Notes under the pieces: model-generated | Seen by the model: only the letters and a program-made list of their open reading frames with translations | What the model was told of the DNA's origin: nothing | The model's database searches: none | Part shown: in pieces, positions 33,762-45,780 of the stretch | Position numbering within the stretch: position 1 is the first letter of the stretch | Layout: every line of letters starts with the position of its first letter | Assembly (NCBI RefSeq): GCF_000350225.1 | Contig: NW_005179334.1 | Coordinates: forward strand, 549,619 to 613,618 | Reading direction: 5' to 3' | DNA from: Chondrus crispus | Lineage: Eukaryota > Rhodophyta > Florideophyceae > Gigartinales > Gigartinaceae | Length of the DNA stretch: 64,000 nucleotides | Position numbers and translations under genes: made by a program

Positions 33762-36319
33762 ATGACCGGCTTGCAGGTTGTCCCATCCGTACGGAGAAGC
33801 TCGTGGCGACCACCGGAGCGCGGGCGGACTACGGCCAACTCCATAGGGGAGCCTATAGAGTTTTTGGTATTTAACCGCGTCGGATCCCCTGGCGCTGCAA
33901 TGGGCCCCCTCACGCTCTCCTTCTCTCCTACATCACCCCACACCACACACCCTATTTCCTCCACTTCCAAATCTCGCCCCCTCCTGCTGTCCTCTCCCCG
34001 CATAGATAACCGATCATCCGAGCGGGGTCGCCCTCCTCGGGCTCAGCTCCCTGCGGCGCCAGCCGCGCCGGTACCGACCTTTCACCCGGCGCTGGCGGCG
34101 GGTCCCGTGGGTCGACCCGCGGCGAGCATCGCAGCTCCGCGGGTGCTGGCTTCGGGCGCGGGGGTCCTTCCCTCGCGCGGCCCTACCGCCGTCCAAGGTC
34201 CCCTGCTGCGCCCTCTGCGCTCCACCCCGGCTCCCCACGTCGGCGAGACGACCGTACTGAGACGGTCCCCCGACTGGGTTGTAGCCGCGGGGCAGGCGGC
34301 GGCCGGAGCAGATAACCATCCGACACCGCCGGACCCGTACGCGACCACGCCCCCGGCGACCGAGGCTCTGCCGTCCGGCTGGCTCCGGACGGGTGTTCGT
34401 GCCGTTCGGGGTTTACTACCCGGGGCCGAGTTATACCACCGGATTCCCCGGGGTGGTCGCAACCCCTCACAGGCGCAGCCGCCGATGTCCGTCGAGGCCT
34501 ACATCGGGACGGCCTTCCCCGATGCCGCTCGGTTTGGGGCCATCCCCAGGCGGCGGGGTATCCGCACGCCCTCCCCTCGCGGACGAGTCCGCCAAGACAA
34601 CCGCCCGGCCGCTTGGAGGACCCGCTGGGTCCACGTGCCCCACCGCGTGATGGCGGACTCCCGCTCCGACCTCCTGTACATCCGCTGTGCGGGGGAGCAC
34701 CAGTACCATTCGCGGTTGTTCGACCTCTTCGAGAGGTTCTGCGGGGACGTGGATCCTAAGCCCCACGTGCAGTTGGTGGCATTCCCTCGCCCGTTCGACC
34801 GGTGGTACAGCGTGGCCAACCGTGTGCGGTGGGGCGAGAATTCCGCCAAGGAGAGCCGGCTGCGGTGTCGCCGCGCCGATGCCTACTTCCGCATGTGGCA
34901 CACGACGGAATTCTTCGCCGTGCCCACGGGGGCCAAGGGGCAGCTATACTCAGCCTTTCCGAACGGTTGGAGCAATCTGGAAGCTCCGCAGTACCTCTGC
35001 GTACCCACGCCCAGCGTGCTGGCGTATGCCGCAGCGCGGTGGATGCCGGACGGTTCTTTCGGGCGAGAGGCGACGCCCGGGATGCGTCGACTGATCGACG
35101 CCATCCTGCTCTCGGAGTGGGCCTCCTGGCGTTGCTGTGTTTCCTATACGCCGCACGGGACGGCCTCCCGTTCTTCACCAAGTGTCCGGACCCTCGCCTA
35201 GCGAGCCGGACCGGGAACGAACCCGGCGAGCGAGGCTCTCTCTTCTGGTTATCGGCGGGGCTTCTGCAGCTCATCCGATCGGTCGGGGTGGCCGCCATCC
35301 TCGAGGGGACGTCGTTCGACCCGATTGGCGCGGAGGCCATCCTCGATTTTTCCGAACGGTTGGACTGGTCCCTCCGGGAGCACGGCGACTTCGTGTGGTA
35401 CAGTTGGGCCCGCGGCTGCTCCCTGCGGATGCCGCATAGGGATGGCACGTCGGCGGAGGCCGACAGTTGGTACGACCCCCTGCCCGACGACGGGTCGCCG
35501 TCGTACGGTGCGGTCATCGCCTCCGGTGACGGGTGGGGCGCCGCGGTTGCTCCCGCCGGAACCCCCGCCGAACCGTCCGTCGGGTCTCCGCCCGCGTCAA
35601 CCGCGTGGGTCCTACTGATGCCGGGGGACACCGCCCTCGGAGAGGGCCTTCCAGTCGGTCCCTCGACGCCTCCCACGATGGGCGACGCGATCACTGCGGA
35701 TTCTCCGCCTGTGACCATGACAGCGCCGGCCACGGAAATGCCGGTCATGGAAGTGCCGGTAACGGACCCCGCCCCGGTGGGGGCCCCTCGCGAGGTCCCT
35801 ACTGTCGAGCCTGCGGGGGCCAACCTCCCTGCGGTGGCTACCGGATCGGTGCCGGGCCCTGCCGTCTTCCCCGTCAGCGAGATGACCGCGACGGGGACAC
35901 AGACCCCTTCGGTGGCGGCCGGTGGGGCCCCGAGTGAGGCGCCAGCAGACGAAGCCCCCGTCTTGGTCCCGGACGCGCAGGCCGCCCTGCGCGCTCTGCA
36001 AACGGAGTGCGGCTACGCGGGGGTCCCTGTACCGACCACCCTTGCGGCGGCTTTGGAGTCCGCGCGAGCCTGGCTGGTCGAGGCGACTCAGCTCAGGGCG
36101 CGGGTGGCCGGCCTGCAGTTCGCCATCCGCCAACGCGACACTGGCGAGGATCTCCTGCGCAGTGAGACGATGGCGCGGATCCGTTCGGCACAGGACCACC
36201 TCGCTGTCTTGAGCGAGCAGGTGTCCGCGAGGAGGCCGTACGGTACCGTCGACGCTGATCCCGCCAGCGCGGCGGCGCGGGGGGCGGAGCCCTCTGCCAA
36301 ACGTCAACGCCGCGAGTGA
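33762..36319 (+). CDS. Long reading frame antisense to gypsy 1 gag-pol, one frameshift; function unknown
   Basis: Two overlapping plus-strand frames join near 35140 (frame of 33762-35201, then 34802-36319) into about 850 codons. The junction is supported because globular sequence runs up to LLSEWASW in one frame and resumes as LCFLYAARDGLPFF in the other. The first ATG after the LTR is at 33762; others at 33900 and 34485 are possible. The first 240 residues are Pro/Ala/Arg-rich and may be non-coding. A folded-looking centre (DLLYIRCAGEHQYHSRLFD, VQLVAFPRPFDRWYSV, WSNLEAPQYLC, DFVWYSWARGC) is followed by a Pro/Thr-rich linker, a predicted coiled coil (ESARAWLVEATQLRARVAG) and a terminal KRQRRE nuclear-type signal. 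I do not recognise the family. Opposite-strand frames here are GC shadows. Confidence 0.5.
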
Positions 36320-37449
36320 TGCCAGCGGGGGGGGGGGCGGCGAGCGTAGCGAACCGCCCCCGGAGACCAGGTCCCGTCCATTCCAGTAAATTGCCCCCCT
36401 CTTGTCCTTCTTCTTTCTCTTCTTCACTGCCCCTCCCGTTCGGTACTGTAGTCCCTCCGCGCCGGTCGGGTCCGGCGCCGGGCCGGGGTCGTGTGAAGCA
36501 TTGCTCGCGCATCCGCGGCGGGGGCTCCGGCGCCTCCTCGCCCGGGACACCCCCAGCCGTGGCTCCGCCGCTCCGGTAGGCGAGGGCTCGGGCGCCACTA
36601 CAGCGCCACTTCCCCTACCTGTTCGCCGGATGTCCTCGTGGCGGCCGGGTTACCCTCTGGCTCATGCTAGCGAGACTCTGCGCGGTGGGTGTCCCGAGTG
36701 TTCGCGGGGCGGGTCCCCCAGTTACCCCCGCGACACTGGAGGACACCCGTCCGGTGGGTAATTTTGGCCGGATTTTACCGCCCCGCGGCGGGTGGCCTTT
36801 TCAGCGCGTTGACGAGCTCCGATTGGGCACTTCCCGAGGGTCGGAGGCGCCTTGAACCGCCTCCGTGGTCCAGCGGCCACACGTGCCGGGCGGTGTATGC
36901 CGCTCGCGCAACACGTGGTCCACAGTGCCCTGGAGCCCCGGCGAGGTCGTCCCCATACGGTATTTACGCGCTGGGTTCCGTCCCTCGCCAGCGGGTAGGC
37001 ACCGGGGTGCGGAGCCGTTTGGCCACCGCCGCATAGGGACGTCCTGTCGGCGGGTCAGCCTCCTCCTGCGCCGGGTCTTCCGGCGCGGGGCTTGCGGTGA
37101 CGCGCGCGGGGTTCCGCGTGCGTCTGTGGCGACTTCGCCCCCTCCTGCGCCGGGTCTTCCGGCGCGGGGTTTAGCGACCTTGCCCCCTCGTGCGCCGGGT
37201 CTTCCGGCGCGGGGCTTGTGGTGACGCGCGCGGGGTTCCGCGTGCGTCTGTGGCGACTTCGCCCGCTCCTGCGCCGGGTCTTCCGGCGCGGTGTTTAGCG
37301 ACCTTGCCCCCTCCCGCGCCGGGTTTTCCGGCGCGGGGTTTGGCGGTGACGCGCGCGGGGTTCCGCGTGCGTCTGTGGCGGCTAATCGCCGCTCGGGGGA
37401 GGCCCTCCGCGGCATCGTCCCGCCCCGCGCTGGGTCGCCCAGTGCGGTG
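36320..37449. other. Spacer between convergent antisense frame and pol of gypsy 1
   Basis: Very GC-rich, with a G10 run at 36328, no supported gene and the hairpin array 37068-37452. Both flanking frames terminate into this region. Confidence 0.5.
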
Positions 37450-37452
37450 TTA
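37068..37452. repeat. Array of GC-rich hairpins, 124-bp higher-order repeat
   Basis: Five copies of GCGCCGGGTCTTCCGGCGC (7-bp perfect stem; the fifth has GTTTT in the loop) start at 37068, 37147, 37192, 37271 and 37316. Spacing alternates 79/45/79/45, so the true unit is 124 bp with two hairpins. A diverged sixth (CGCTGGGTCGCCCAGTGCG) lies near 37427. The 79-bp interval repeats GTGACGCGCGCGGGGTTCC. Confidence 0.9.
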
Positions 37453-40400
37453 GCGGTGACGTGCGGCCGCCCGCGTGCGCCAGAAGCGGTCTATGAAGGC
37501 CTGGGGGAGTCCCTCCGCGGGTTCCCAGGTATCGTCCGCTGGGGCGTAGCCATACCAACGGACCTTGTACTGGGCCCCTGTGCGGTCCTCCCGGTGATCG
37601 ACCAGATGTTCGACCACATACTCCGCGGCGGGTTCGGGTTCTCGGTCTGCCGCGGGCTGGGTCGGGGCGGCCGCAGTGACGTCGCGGGGTCCCCGCGGCA
37701 TCCGGGTTATCCGATCGATGCTCACGCGGTTTGAGACCCCGTCTTGATCGACGACCACTGTGGTCTCCGTAGCGGATCGGACCCGAAACGGGCCTTCCGT
37801 TTTCGGTAAAAGCTTAACGGAGGGTCCCCCGTCATTACTTGGCAGGTCTCCCCGTTCGGTACTCGTCAATGGCCGAGGTGGGCGGTCGACATAGACCAGG
37901 TCTCCCACCCCGATGACCGGACGGAAACGCACCTCCTTATCGAAGTCGGCCTTGTACCGCCTTTGCGCCGCGGTTAGTTTCACCCGCGCGCGCTCAAGGG
38001 CGTCGCGGAGTTTACGTAGCGTCGCGCGCTTGTACTGTACCGGGGTCCTCGGATCTTCCGTGTTGGAGACGGCATCCTGCGGTACAGTACCAGGCAGTGC
38101 CAAACCGGACGGTGGTCGCGTCAGCACCAGGTCGAACGGGGTTGTCTCCGTCGACCGGTGGACCTGCGTGTTATACGCGAAAGTCAGGGGCTGGATGTAT
38201 TCGTCCCAGTCCCTCTGGTGCTCCGCGACATAGTGTCGCAGGCGCTGTACCAGAGTACGGTTGAACCGCTCGGTTTGCCCATTCGTCTCGGGGTGATAGG
38301 CGGTAGTCAGGTAATGCCTCACCCCCAGAAGGGCACACACCGCGTCGAAGAACTTGGCGGCAAACTGCGGTCCGTTATCGGTTAGCACGTAACGTGGTGC
38401 GCCGTATACGTAGACCCAGTTGTCCAAGAAGGCGTTAGCCACGACCGACGCGGTGGTGGTCCGTAACGGGATGCTGCGCGTCAGTTTGGTGAACTGGTCG
38501 GTCATGACGAGCACGTGGCGATTCCCGTGCGCCGTCTTCGGTAAGGGGCCGAGCAGGTCCATTGCGATGAAATCCAGTGGTCCTGCCGCTGGGAAGAGCT
38601 TGAGATCCTTCTGGTGCTTCACCAAGGTTCCCCGGGTGGCAGCGCATGACGCGCAATTCCGTACGGTACTGAAGGCGTCGTTGGCCATATGAGGCCAATA
38701 GTATTCCCGCCGGAGAGTATAGTACATGCTCGTACCGCCCGGGTGTCCTGCCAGGCGGGTATGATGGGCGAGGTACAATATCTTCGCCCTGAGCCGTTTC
38801 GGTACAACCCGCTGCAGGGTCCCATCGAGGGGGACTTGCGGACGATGAACCCGTATCGGTCGACGTCGTAGCGCGAGTCCGGATTTCCCACGGTCTCGGC
38901 GGCCGCCCTACAGAAGGGGTCCTCGGCCTGTTTCCGAAGGAACTCTTCCACCGTTACGGATGAGACGTCGCGTTCTTCGGGTATAACCGCGAACGCGTGC
39001 TCGGCTCTCCCCGGGTCGACGGGAGTCTCCCAGGGTACGGTACCTTGGCGGGGGTTATGGTCCTCCTCTCGCCATTGTACCGCGAAACACGGGACCTCGT
39101 CGTCAACCGGTTCAGAGGTCGCACCGTCCACTCGGAGACGTGATACACCATCCGCGAGTTGGTGCTTAATGCCCGGTCGGTACTGTACGTCGTAGTCGTA
39201 CTCGGCTAGGCGGAGACGCCAGCGCGCTAGCCGGCCGGAGCTATCCGCCAGGTTGAGGACCCATCGGAGGGCCTCATGATCCGTACGGAGGTCAAACGTG
39301 TTCCCATATAGATATGGTCGAAGCGTGAGGATGCTCTACACGACAGCAAGGCATTCCTTCTCGGTAGTGGTGTAGTTCTTCTCCGCGTCCGTGAGGGCGC
39401 GGCTCCAATAACCGATCGGTAGGCGGTCGCCGTCCGGCTGCTCCTGTAGCAGGGCGCAGCCGACCTGGTACGCGCACGCGTCTGCATCCAGGGTGTACTT
39501 CTTTCCGTGACGGGGTAGGGCCAATATCGGTGGGGACACGAGGCGCTTCTTCAGTTCCACGAACGCCTCGTATTCCTCATCGGTCAGGACTCCAAACTCG
39601 AAGGGTTGGTTCTTCCCCGTCTTCCGGTTTAACGGAGCGGCTATCTTCGCGAAGCCCTTCACGAACCGGCAGTAAACATTGTACATTCCTAAGAATGACC
39701 GCAATTCCGTTTGGTTCTGGGGAGTTCGAGCGCGCTTGATGGCGACCACGTTGTGGCGCTCGACCTCCAACCTACCTGGTCGAATCACGTGTCCCAGGTA
39801 GGTGACCGAGGTGTCGAAGAAGGCGCACTTCGACAGCTTCAGCGACACGCCCGCGTCCCGCAGAAGGCACAGAACCTCGCGGACGTGCGCGAAGTGTTCC
39901 GTTACGGTCTTAGAGTAGATGATAACATCATCCAGGTAGACCAGTGCGGTTTCCCATTTTACCCGCGACAGTATAATGTCGACGCCCCGCTGGAAGGTAG
40001 CGGGGGCATTCTTCAAACCGAACGGCATGCGGAGGAAAGGGTACAACCCGCAGTGCGGCGCGAACGTCGTCTTGTCGCGGTCCTCCTCGGCGATTTCTAC
40101 TTGCCAATACCCGCTGTTGCAATCCAGCGTGGTAAAGACAGTAGCGTCGCCGAGGGAATCGATGCACTCGTCCATCCTCGGCAACGGATAGGAATCCCGA
40201 ATGGTGACTGCGTTGAGCTTTCTGTAGTCGACACAGAACCGCATGGCACCATCCTTTTTAGGGACGAATACCACGGGGCTTGCCCATTCGGTCGTGGCGG
40301 GTTCGATTACCCCTGCCCGGAGCATGCGGTCGATCTCCGTTTTCTCTTTCTCCCGTGCGGTTGGTCCAGCGCGGTAAGGCGCCTTGTAAATCGGGCGAGC

Positions 40401-41576
40401 ACCGGGCTTGAGCTCAATCCGGTGCTTCGTGGCCCCGATTTTTCCCAGCCGGCCGGTCTACATGTCCTTAAATTCGGACAGTACCTCGAGGATCTCCGAG
40501 CGTACCTCGTCATCCTCGGCACCGATGTGGACATCCTCCTGCCAGGCGTTGGGGTCCTCCTCAGGGGCGGCGGTGTCTTCGGGTTTATCCGTTCCAACCG
40601 CCCCGAGGTGGGCCTTGGGCGGCGTGGCTTGTTCAGCCCCGCCCTTGTCCGTACGGTTATCGGCGGCTTCTTCCGCGCCATCCTTTGCGGTTGAGAGGTT
40701 GGAATTAAATATCCCTCCCCCTTCCTTAGCTTCGGCCGCTTCCGCGGCCGAGTCGCCAAGGGTCAGGATGTGAGTGGGCGACGGAAGAGCCAGTCCGATT
40801 ACGGTATGCTTCGGGATGTGAACCGAGCGGTGTCCAAAATTGCTGAGCATTACTGAGAACGGTTTTTCGGGGACAACATCCATGACCCCCTGTGCCATGA
40901 GGGTCAAATTCTTGTGCGCGGTTTTTGGGGAGTTCTGTAAAAAACATAGCCCCCCTACCGGCGTGGCGACCCTCACCATGGCCTGCGTCATCGGGGGAAT
41001 TGTCACCCCTCTGACGAGGCGGATCTTCCGTGACGGTGTGTTGGCGGGGAACGCCACCTGCTTCCGTTCGGGTTTATCCGACGGCGGCAGTTGTTGTGCA
41101 GTGCTCCTCGAGGCCATCTTGCGGTCGTGCCTCGAGGGGGTTGTTCCGACCAACGCCACGGGTGGCGCATCGTGGAACACGACCTTCCGTTGCGGTGGGA
41201 GGATCGCCTTGACGTGGCGATCCAGGAAAGTCGTATCGAGGATACAGTCCACGGCGAGGCTTGTGGCTACCAGGAACGGGACGCGGGCCACAAACTCACC
41301 GATTCGGACGAGCAGGGGGATTTCCCCTAGTGCCCTCATCGCGCAGTTTGACGCGTCGATGAGCGCTGGGCTCCGAACCGGTTTCATCGATGGTCGCCAC
41401 GACTCGGCGACACACCGTAAATAGATGAGGTTCGGGCCGGCTCCTGAGTCAAGCACTGGCGTGATGGCGACCATCAACGCCTGCTTCTGACCAACCGTCG
41501 CGGAGATCTTGTAATTATGCTTCTTGAAGAAGCAGATGGCCTGGACTTCCGTTCGGTTACCCGGCTGCGCTTCCAC
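37450..41576 (-). pseudogene. Gypsy 1 pol: protease, RT, RNase H, integrase, chromodomain
   Basis: From 41576 on the minus strand: aspartic protease VLDSGAGPNLIYL; TAG at 40458; reverse transcriptase (FVPKKDGAMRFCVDYRKLN, MPFGLKNAPATFQR, VYLDDVIIYSKT); RNase H with YTLDADAC and KNYTTTEKECLAVV; TAG at 39336; DLRTDHEALRWVLN; a frameshift near 38790; then integrase (HHCC-type start, DLLGPLPKTAHG, LTDNGPQFAAKFF, HPETNGQTERFNRT) and a C-terminal chromodomain (YVVEHLVDHRED, YKVRWYGYAPADDTWEP). Integrase to chromodomain is intact (38778-37450). Pol lies in the +1 frame relative to gag and is open upstream of the gag stop, so gag-pol frameshifting is possible. Two stops and one shift make this copy non-autonomous despite its young LTRs. 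Confidence 0.93.
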
Positions 41577-41640
41577 TGGCGCAGCCGGATCGGGGTGCCT
41601 AAGCTTCTGAGGCTGGGCACGGGGAGAGACTTCGTCGCCT

Positions 41641-44090
41641 CTACGCGTCCTCCCCGGCTTCCCCCGTCAGCAGCAAGTCCTCGCGGGTTTCATCCGCGGC
41701 TCGCGCCACGTGGTCCTCGGTGTGGTCGAGGTGCGGTTCGTCGACCACGTTGACGCCCGCGGGGGCCGTTTGACGCTGGTTTCGCCAAGCGGACGGCCCC
41801 TGGCAGTTGAACGGGGATCCCGGGCGGAGGCCTTGCCGGATGCGTAGCTTCTGGTAATTGGCCTCTCGTGCCTCCAGAAGCTTGTCCTGCAGGCCCGCAT
41901 CGGCAAGGACGGGGCACACCTCTTGTCGGTGCGTGGTGTCCAGGCAGAACCGGCACGGTGGCGGTCTGGGAAATCTCCCGCCGGAGAACCGGACGCGAGG
42001 ATCCTGCCCTTGTCTCCCGTACGGTCCTGTGCGCACGTCGCCAGGGTTCGCGGGTGGCACTGGGGCGCTCGCCGTCGAGGCTGCCGGCGACGGATAATAA
42101 CTCGTCGGTGGCGAGCTCATCGAGGTCGGCGTGGCGGTTTGGTCCGTCACGGCCAGGATTGCTTCTTCAGCCAATCCTCCGGCCGTCGGGATGTCGGACG
42201 CCGACTCAACTGACAGCACGGGCCTCGTCCTTGCGGTGCGGTCGAATCTTCTAGCCGCTCCGGACGGCTCTCGGTGAGCCATGGCTGACATCCCTTGTCG
42301 GCGGGAGGCCCGATTGGTTTCCTCGATCGCTCGCGCATAGCGAGCGACGGATTGGTAGTCCACATCCGGGTGCGTGGCGAGGTAGTTACGAACCTGCGCG
42401 CACGTGGCGGGCAGTAACCCCTCTACGAACAGGGACTTCAACCGCCTATCGGAGAATACCGTACCGCAGCGGAGTGCCTTGTCCCAGAGGTGGTTACTGT
42501 AAACCTCCTCCGTCATGTTTGAACTCTGACGGAAGGAGCTCACATCCCCAACCGCTTCGGAAATTACCTCGTCGGTAGCATAGGTGCGCAACAGAAAGTT
42601 GACCACCTGTGGGTACGTCCGGAGCAGCTCGCGCCGCTCTACGTCAACCGCCATGGTATTTCCATTGAGGCGGGACTGGAGTAGGGCGTGAGCCTGACCG
42701 GTGAAGTAGAACTGGAAGCACCACACGGCGGCTCCCTCGGTGATCCCGTTGTGGTCGCACGCCATCTTGAGGCGTGCGAGGAATCCCAATACCGCAATCG
42801 GATCTTGACCACTGAACGTGTGGGACCTCATCTGCACGTCCAGTTTCTTCCGATAACGGTTAATGTGCCGCGCTACTGTAGAGTCGTAGCGCGAGCTACG
42901 CCGTTCCAGGCGGTAGGTCTTGTAGTTGACGGCCTTGGTAAACAGGTCATTGAGGGGCCTGATTACCGTGGGCCGTCGCTCGTCGCTCTTCGGGACAGCC
43001 CGGCGGTGTCTGCCCGGGCGACGACGGTCCTCATCCGACTCGGTGTGGTAGTCTTCCGAGTCGGACGGGTCGTGCCGGTGCCGGTCTCGGCTCCTGTCGC
43101 GGCGTGCCCTGTGGCCCCGCCTGCGAGAGTCTTCCGAACCAGATGGATCATCATCGGAGGGGTATCCTCCCCCTCCGGCATCGCGGTATCGCCCGTGGCG
43201 TGCCTCGCGGTTATCGCGGTATCGCCAGCGGCGTCCCTCGCGGTCTTCATCCGTCCTGTGACGGGGGTCTTCTGCGTCGGAATACCGGGTGTATTCCGCT
43301 TCGGTCCTGTGCGTGCCGGGTGCACGTCTTCTGCTCAACCGGTACGGGTCCCGATTCTCTGTCTCGGGGAGCCCCAGGCGGTTGTCTGTCCCGCGGGGGT
43401 CGCCCGTACCGGCGAGTATGAGGAGGACATTTTCTGTGGTCCTCCCTGTAGCACCGTGAACGGTTGGGAGATAGATGGCTCTGCCCTCCGGGTGAGGGTC
43501 CATCCTATCAATCCCGGGTACGGCGCCGATCGGATCAGCGATATTAAAGCTTGAGCCCGGAACGGTTTGACGGCGCGGCGCCGGCGGCGGTACCGTGCCT
43601 CCCGTTTCGGTAAATGTCGTGGCCAGACGGATGGCCACGGCGGAGCTAATAGCTCCCTTTAGAGCCAATGCGGTCGGAGATTCGTCCTCCTCCGCGGCGA
43701 GCGCTGCCACCACCTCGTTGCGTACGAGGGGGCGATCTTCTCGTCCAGCAGGGCGCGGAGCGTGGTGTCCGCATGCTCCGCCACCAGTCTTGGTGCTGTT
43801 CGGTCGAGGCAAACCTGGACGACCTGAGGTAGTTCCTCAGCGAGGAAATCCTCCATCCAGGTTTGTAGTCGCGGGAGTAACGCGTCGTACAGGACTTGTA
43901 CGCGGTTCCCCCCACCAGCCGGTAGCCCGACGGTGGTGTCCAAAACGGAAGGGGTCTTCTGGCCCCTGGTAGACGGCGGGCGTAGCAGGGCTTCCGGATT
44001 GTCGATCCCGGGGCGCTGTGAGCTTCTGCCACTGCGGGTACTTGCTCGCCCGGAGGCGGTATCTTCTCCGGCGGAATCCGCACGGTTCAT
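41641..44090 (-). pseudogene. Gypsy 1 gag, one frameshift
   Basis: ATG at 44090 gives MNRADSAGEDTASGR and an N-terminal helical region. A slip in a C-run near 43729 moves reading to the frame 43812-41641 (EVVAALAAEEDESPT onward). Next is a long Arg/Asp/Ser-rich region (about residues 130-290), probably disordered and RNA-binding; then the capsid-like retrotransposon gag domain (FSGQDPIAVLGFLARLKMAC, FVEGLLPATCAQVRNYL) and the knuckle CRFCLDTTHRQEVC (CX2CX4HX4C). The stop is at 41641. Confidence 0.88.
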
Positions 44091-44217
44091 CGTCGATGAT
44101 CACTGGCGATCAACGTGGTGATTTTCGACCTCTTTCAATCCGATCGGTAATTGCTCGCGCTGGCGATCCAGTGCGGGCTCAACCTCTGTAGTTATACCCT
44201 CCACAAGAGTACCAAAA

Positions 44218-44812
44218 TGTGGTATAACTACCTTCGTCCCGACCACTCGGAAACGAGGGGGGTTAGAGGTAAGGGAGCGCGCGCCGCTGGGTAACCCACG
44301 CGCGAACGCAAACCGTACGGAAGGACTCGAAAAGAGGGAAGGCTCACGTGGCCGGTGACGCGCAGCCGGTCGGTGGTGTTAGATCCCGACGGCCGGTCAC
44401 GGGTTAGAAGCCTGACACTAAAAGGGAAACCGGAACGGGATAGCAATTAGCCGTAAAGGGAAGGGAGGCGAGTCTGCCCCCGTTTACTGGAACGGGGCAG
44501 GTGCCCCCGGTCTTAACCCCTAAGTGGGACGCCAGGACACCTGTCCCGCTACAGTAGCTGTTACTTACTGCATACCAGCTACTGCGATAAATTGGCTAAT
44601 TTGTGCCATTAACTACTAATTGCTAATTACTTACCGGACGGGTCGCACACGTGTGCCCGTGGCCACGACCGGCGTCGACGGTTATGCCACGTGTACGCCG
44701 TGGAGGTACTACTGCGCTTTCCGAGGGCGCGTGCACGATTGCTACAGTAGTAATCGCCCGTCCAAGCGGTGCTCATCTCCCATCGGGGGTCGTGGTGTGG
44801 AATTGTACCACA
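44218..44812 (-). repeat. 5' LTR of gypsy 1
   Basis: 595 bp. On the minus strand it is followed by TTTTGGTACTCTTGTGG, whose TGGTACTC could pair with a tRNA 3' end. Confidence 0.93.
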
Positions 44813-44817
44813 CACAC

Positions 44818-45629
44818 CATACCTCGACTGTGTCAAAGTAGACCCTCCCACCAACAAGGAGACCACACGAGAGGACATAGCTGACATATACAGCAGTGCA
44901 GTAGGGGAAATAAGGTACATAGCCGACTCTACAAGACCCGACATCGCCTTTGCGGCGACAACACTAGCGTGAGCGCTAAAAGGACCTACGCAGCGCCACT
45001 GGAAAATGCTGCAACGACTGGCACAGTACCTCCACGCGACCCGCACGGAGGGAATCCTCATGCTAAGAGGAACAAAACAGGGCATCACAATCGACGCGTT
45101 CTCGGACGCCGACTATGCCAACGACGAGACGACGCGAAAACCTGTCACCGGCTCTATCACGCTGCTTAACGGCTCCCCGGTACAATGGCTCTCACGACAA
45201 CAACCGATCGTCACCAAGAGCACATGTGAGGCGGAATACATAGCAGCCGCCGAAACCGCCACCCTCACAATCTGGCTCGCCAACATGATGAAGGAAACGA
45301 GCATACCGACCCGCCAACCCGTCCTGCACGTCGACAATACGGCCGCCGTGCAGATGGCCAAAAACACCGGCGCGACGCGCAGAAGGAAATGTATCGATGT
45401 ACGATACCATTTCCTGCACGAGACAGTTCAAACCGGCAAACTCAAAGTATCGCGCATTTCCACCACAGAGCAAAAAGCCGACATATTAACGAAACCTCTC
45501 AAAAACACGCTGTTCCAAAAACATAAGCACAGCATACAAATCAATCCACCCCCCGCACCGCCAGGAAGCCCTCGCGTCCGGGGGAGTGTGGTTCCTTCCA
45601 GAACCGCCAACGACGCTCAGACTTCCTAA
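44818..45629 (+). pseudogene. Copia 2 pol, 3' portion: end of RT and RNase H
   Basis: Reading resumes after the gypsy element with YSSAVGEIRYIADSTRPDIA. A TGA at 44970 follows, then RNase H in the same frame: TIDAFSDADYANDETTRKP, KSTCEAEYIAAAETA, VLHVDNTAAVQMAKNTGA, KCIDVRYHFLHE and KADILTKPL. Terminates at 45627-45629, 17 bp before the 3' LTR. Confidence 0.9.
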
Positions 45630-45646
45630 ACACAACGCTAACATAA

Positions 45647-45780
45647 TGGTTCCATCCAGATAAGGCAGCCCCCACAAATAGGGCATACAGCCATTTAGGG
45701 CTACCACAGTCAACAGAATAAAGTCGCCGTCGCCTCCGCCACCTTCGGGGGTCGGAGGCATCGGTCTGATCTTGGCATCA
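45647..45780 (+). repeat. 3' LTR of copia 2
   Basis: 134 bp, seven differences from the 5' LTR, including the AAATAGGG/AGATAAGG and ACAGCC/AAAACC positions. Confidence 0.85.

Larger units (their letters stand above)
33117..44812 (-). mobile_element. Ty3/gypsy chromodomain element (gypsy 1) nested in copia 2
   Basis: Two 595-bp LTRs (33117-33711, 44218-44812) differ at five positions on hand alignment. The target duplication CACAC is present on both sides (33112-33116, 44813-44817). gag and pol run on the minus strand, opposite to copia 2. The element is 11.7 kb, long for the family, because it also carries a 2.5-kb antisense reading frame and a hairpin array between pol and the 3' LTR. Confidence 0.95.
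29576..45780 (+). mobile_element. Copia 2, old element split by gypsy 1
   Basis: Two 134-bp LTRs (29576-29709, 45647-45780), both TGGTTCCATCC...GGCATCA, differ at about seven positions (near 5%). The internal part minus the gypsy insert (33117-44812 plus one CACAC) is about 4.2 kb in copia order. I found no matching 5-bp duplication at the outer flanks (TTGTG versus CAGTT). The primer site after the 5' LTR is GGTTATGGGCACC. Confidence 0.9.

Noticed and set aside
34756..36598. Long minus-strand frames opposite the gypsy antisense gene
   Set aside because: Arg/Pro/Gly-rich translations typical of GC-rich shadow frames; the plus-strand frame has folded-looking sequence, a coiled coil and a basic tail.
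37068..37452. Regular palindromic repeats resembling a CRISPR array
   Set aside because: Spacers are themselves repeated, the array lies inside a eukaryotic retrotransposon and no cas genes are present.
42688..43554. 288-codon plus-strand frame inside gypsy 1 gag
   Set aside because: Lies wholly opposite a gag frame with a capsid-like domain and zinc knuckle; Val/Arg-rich shadow.
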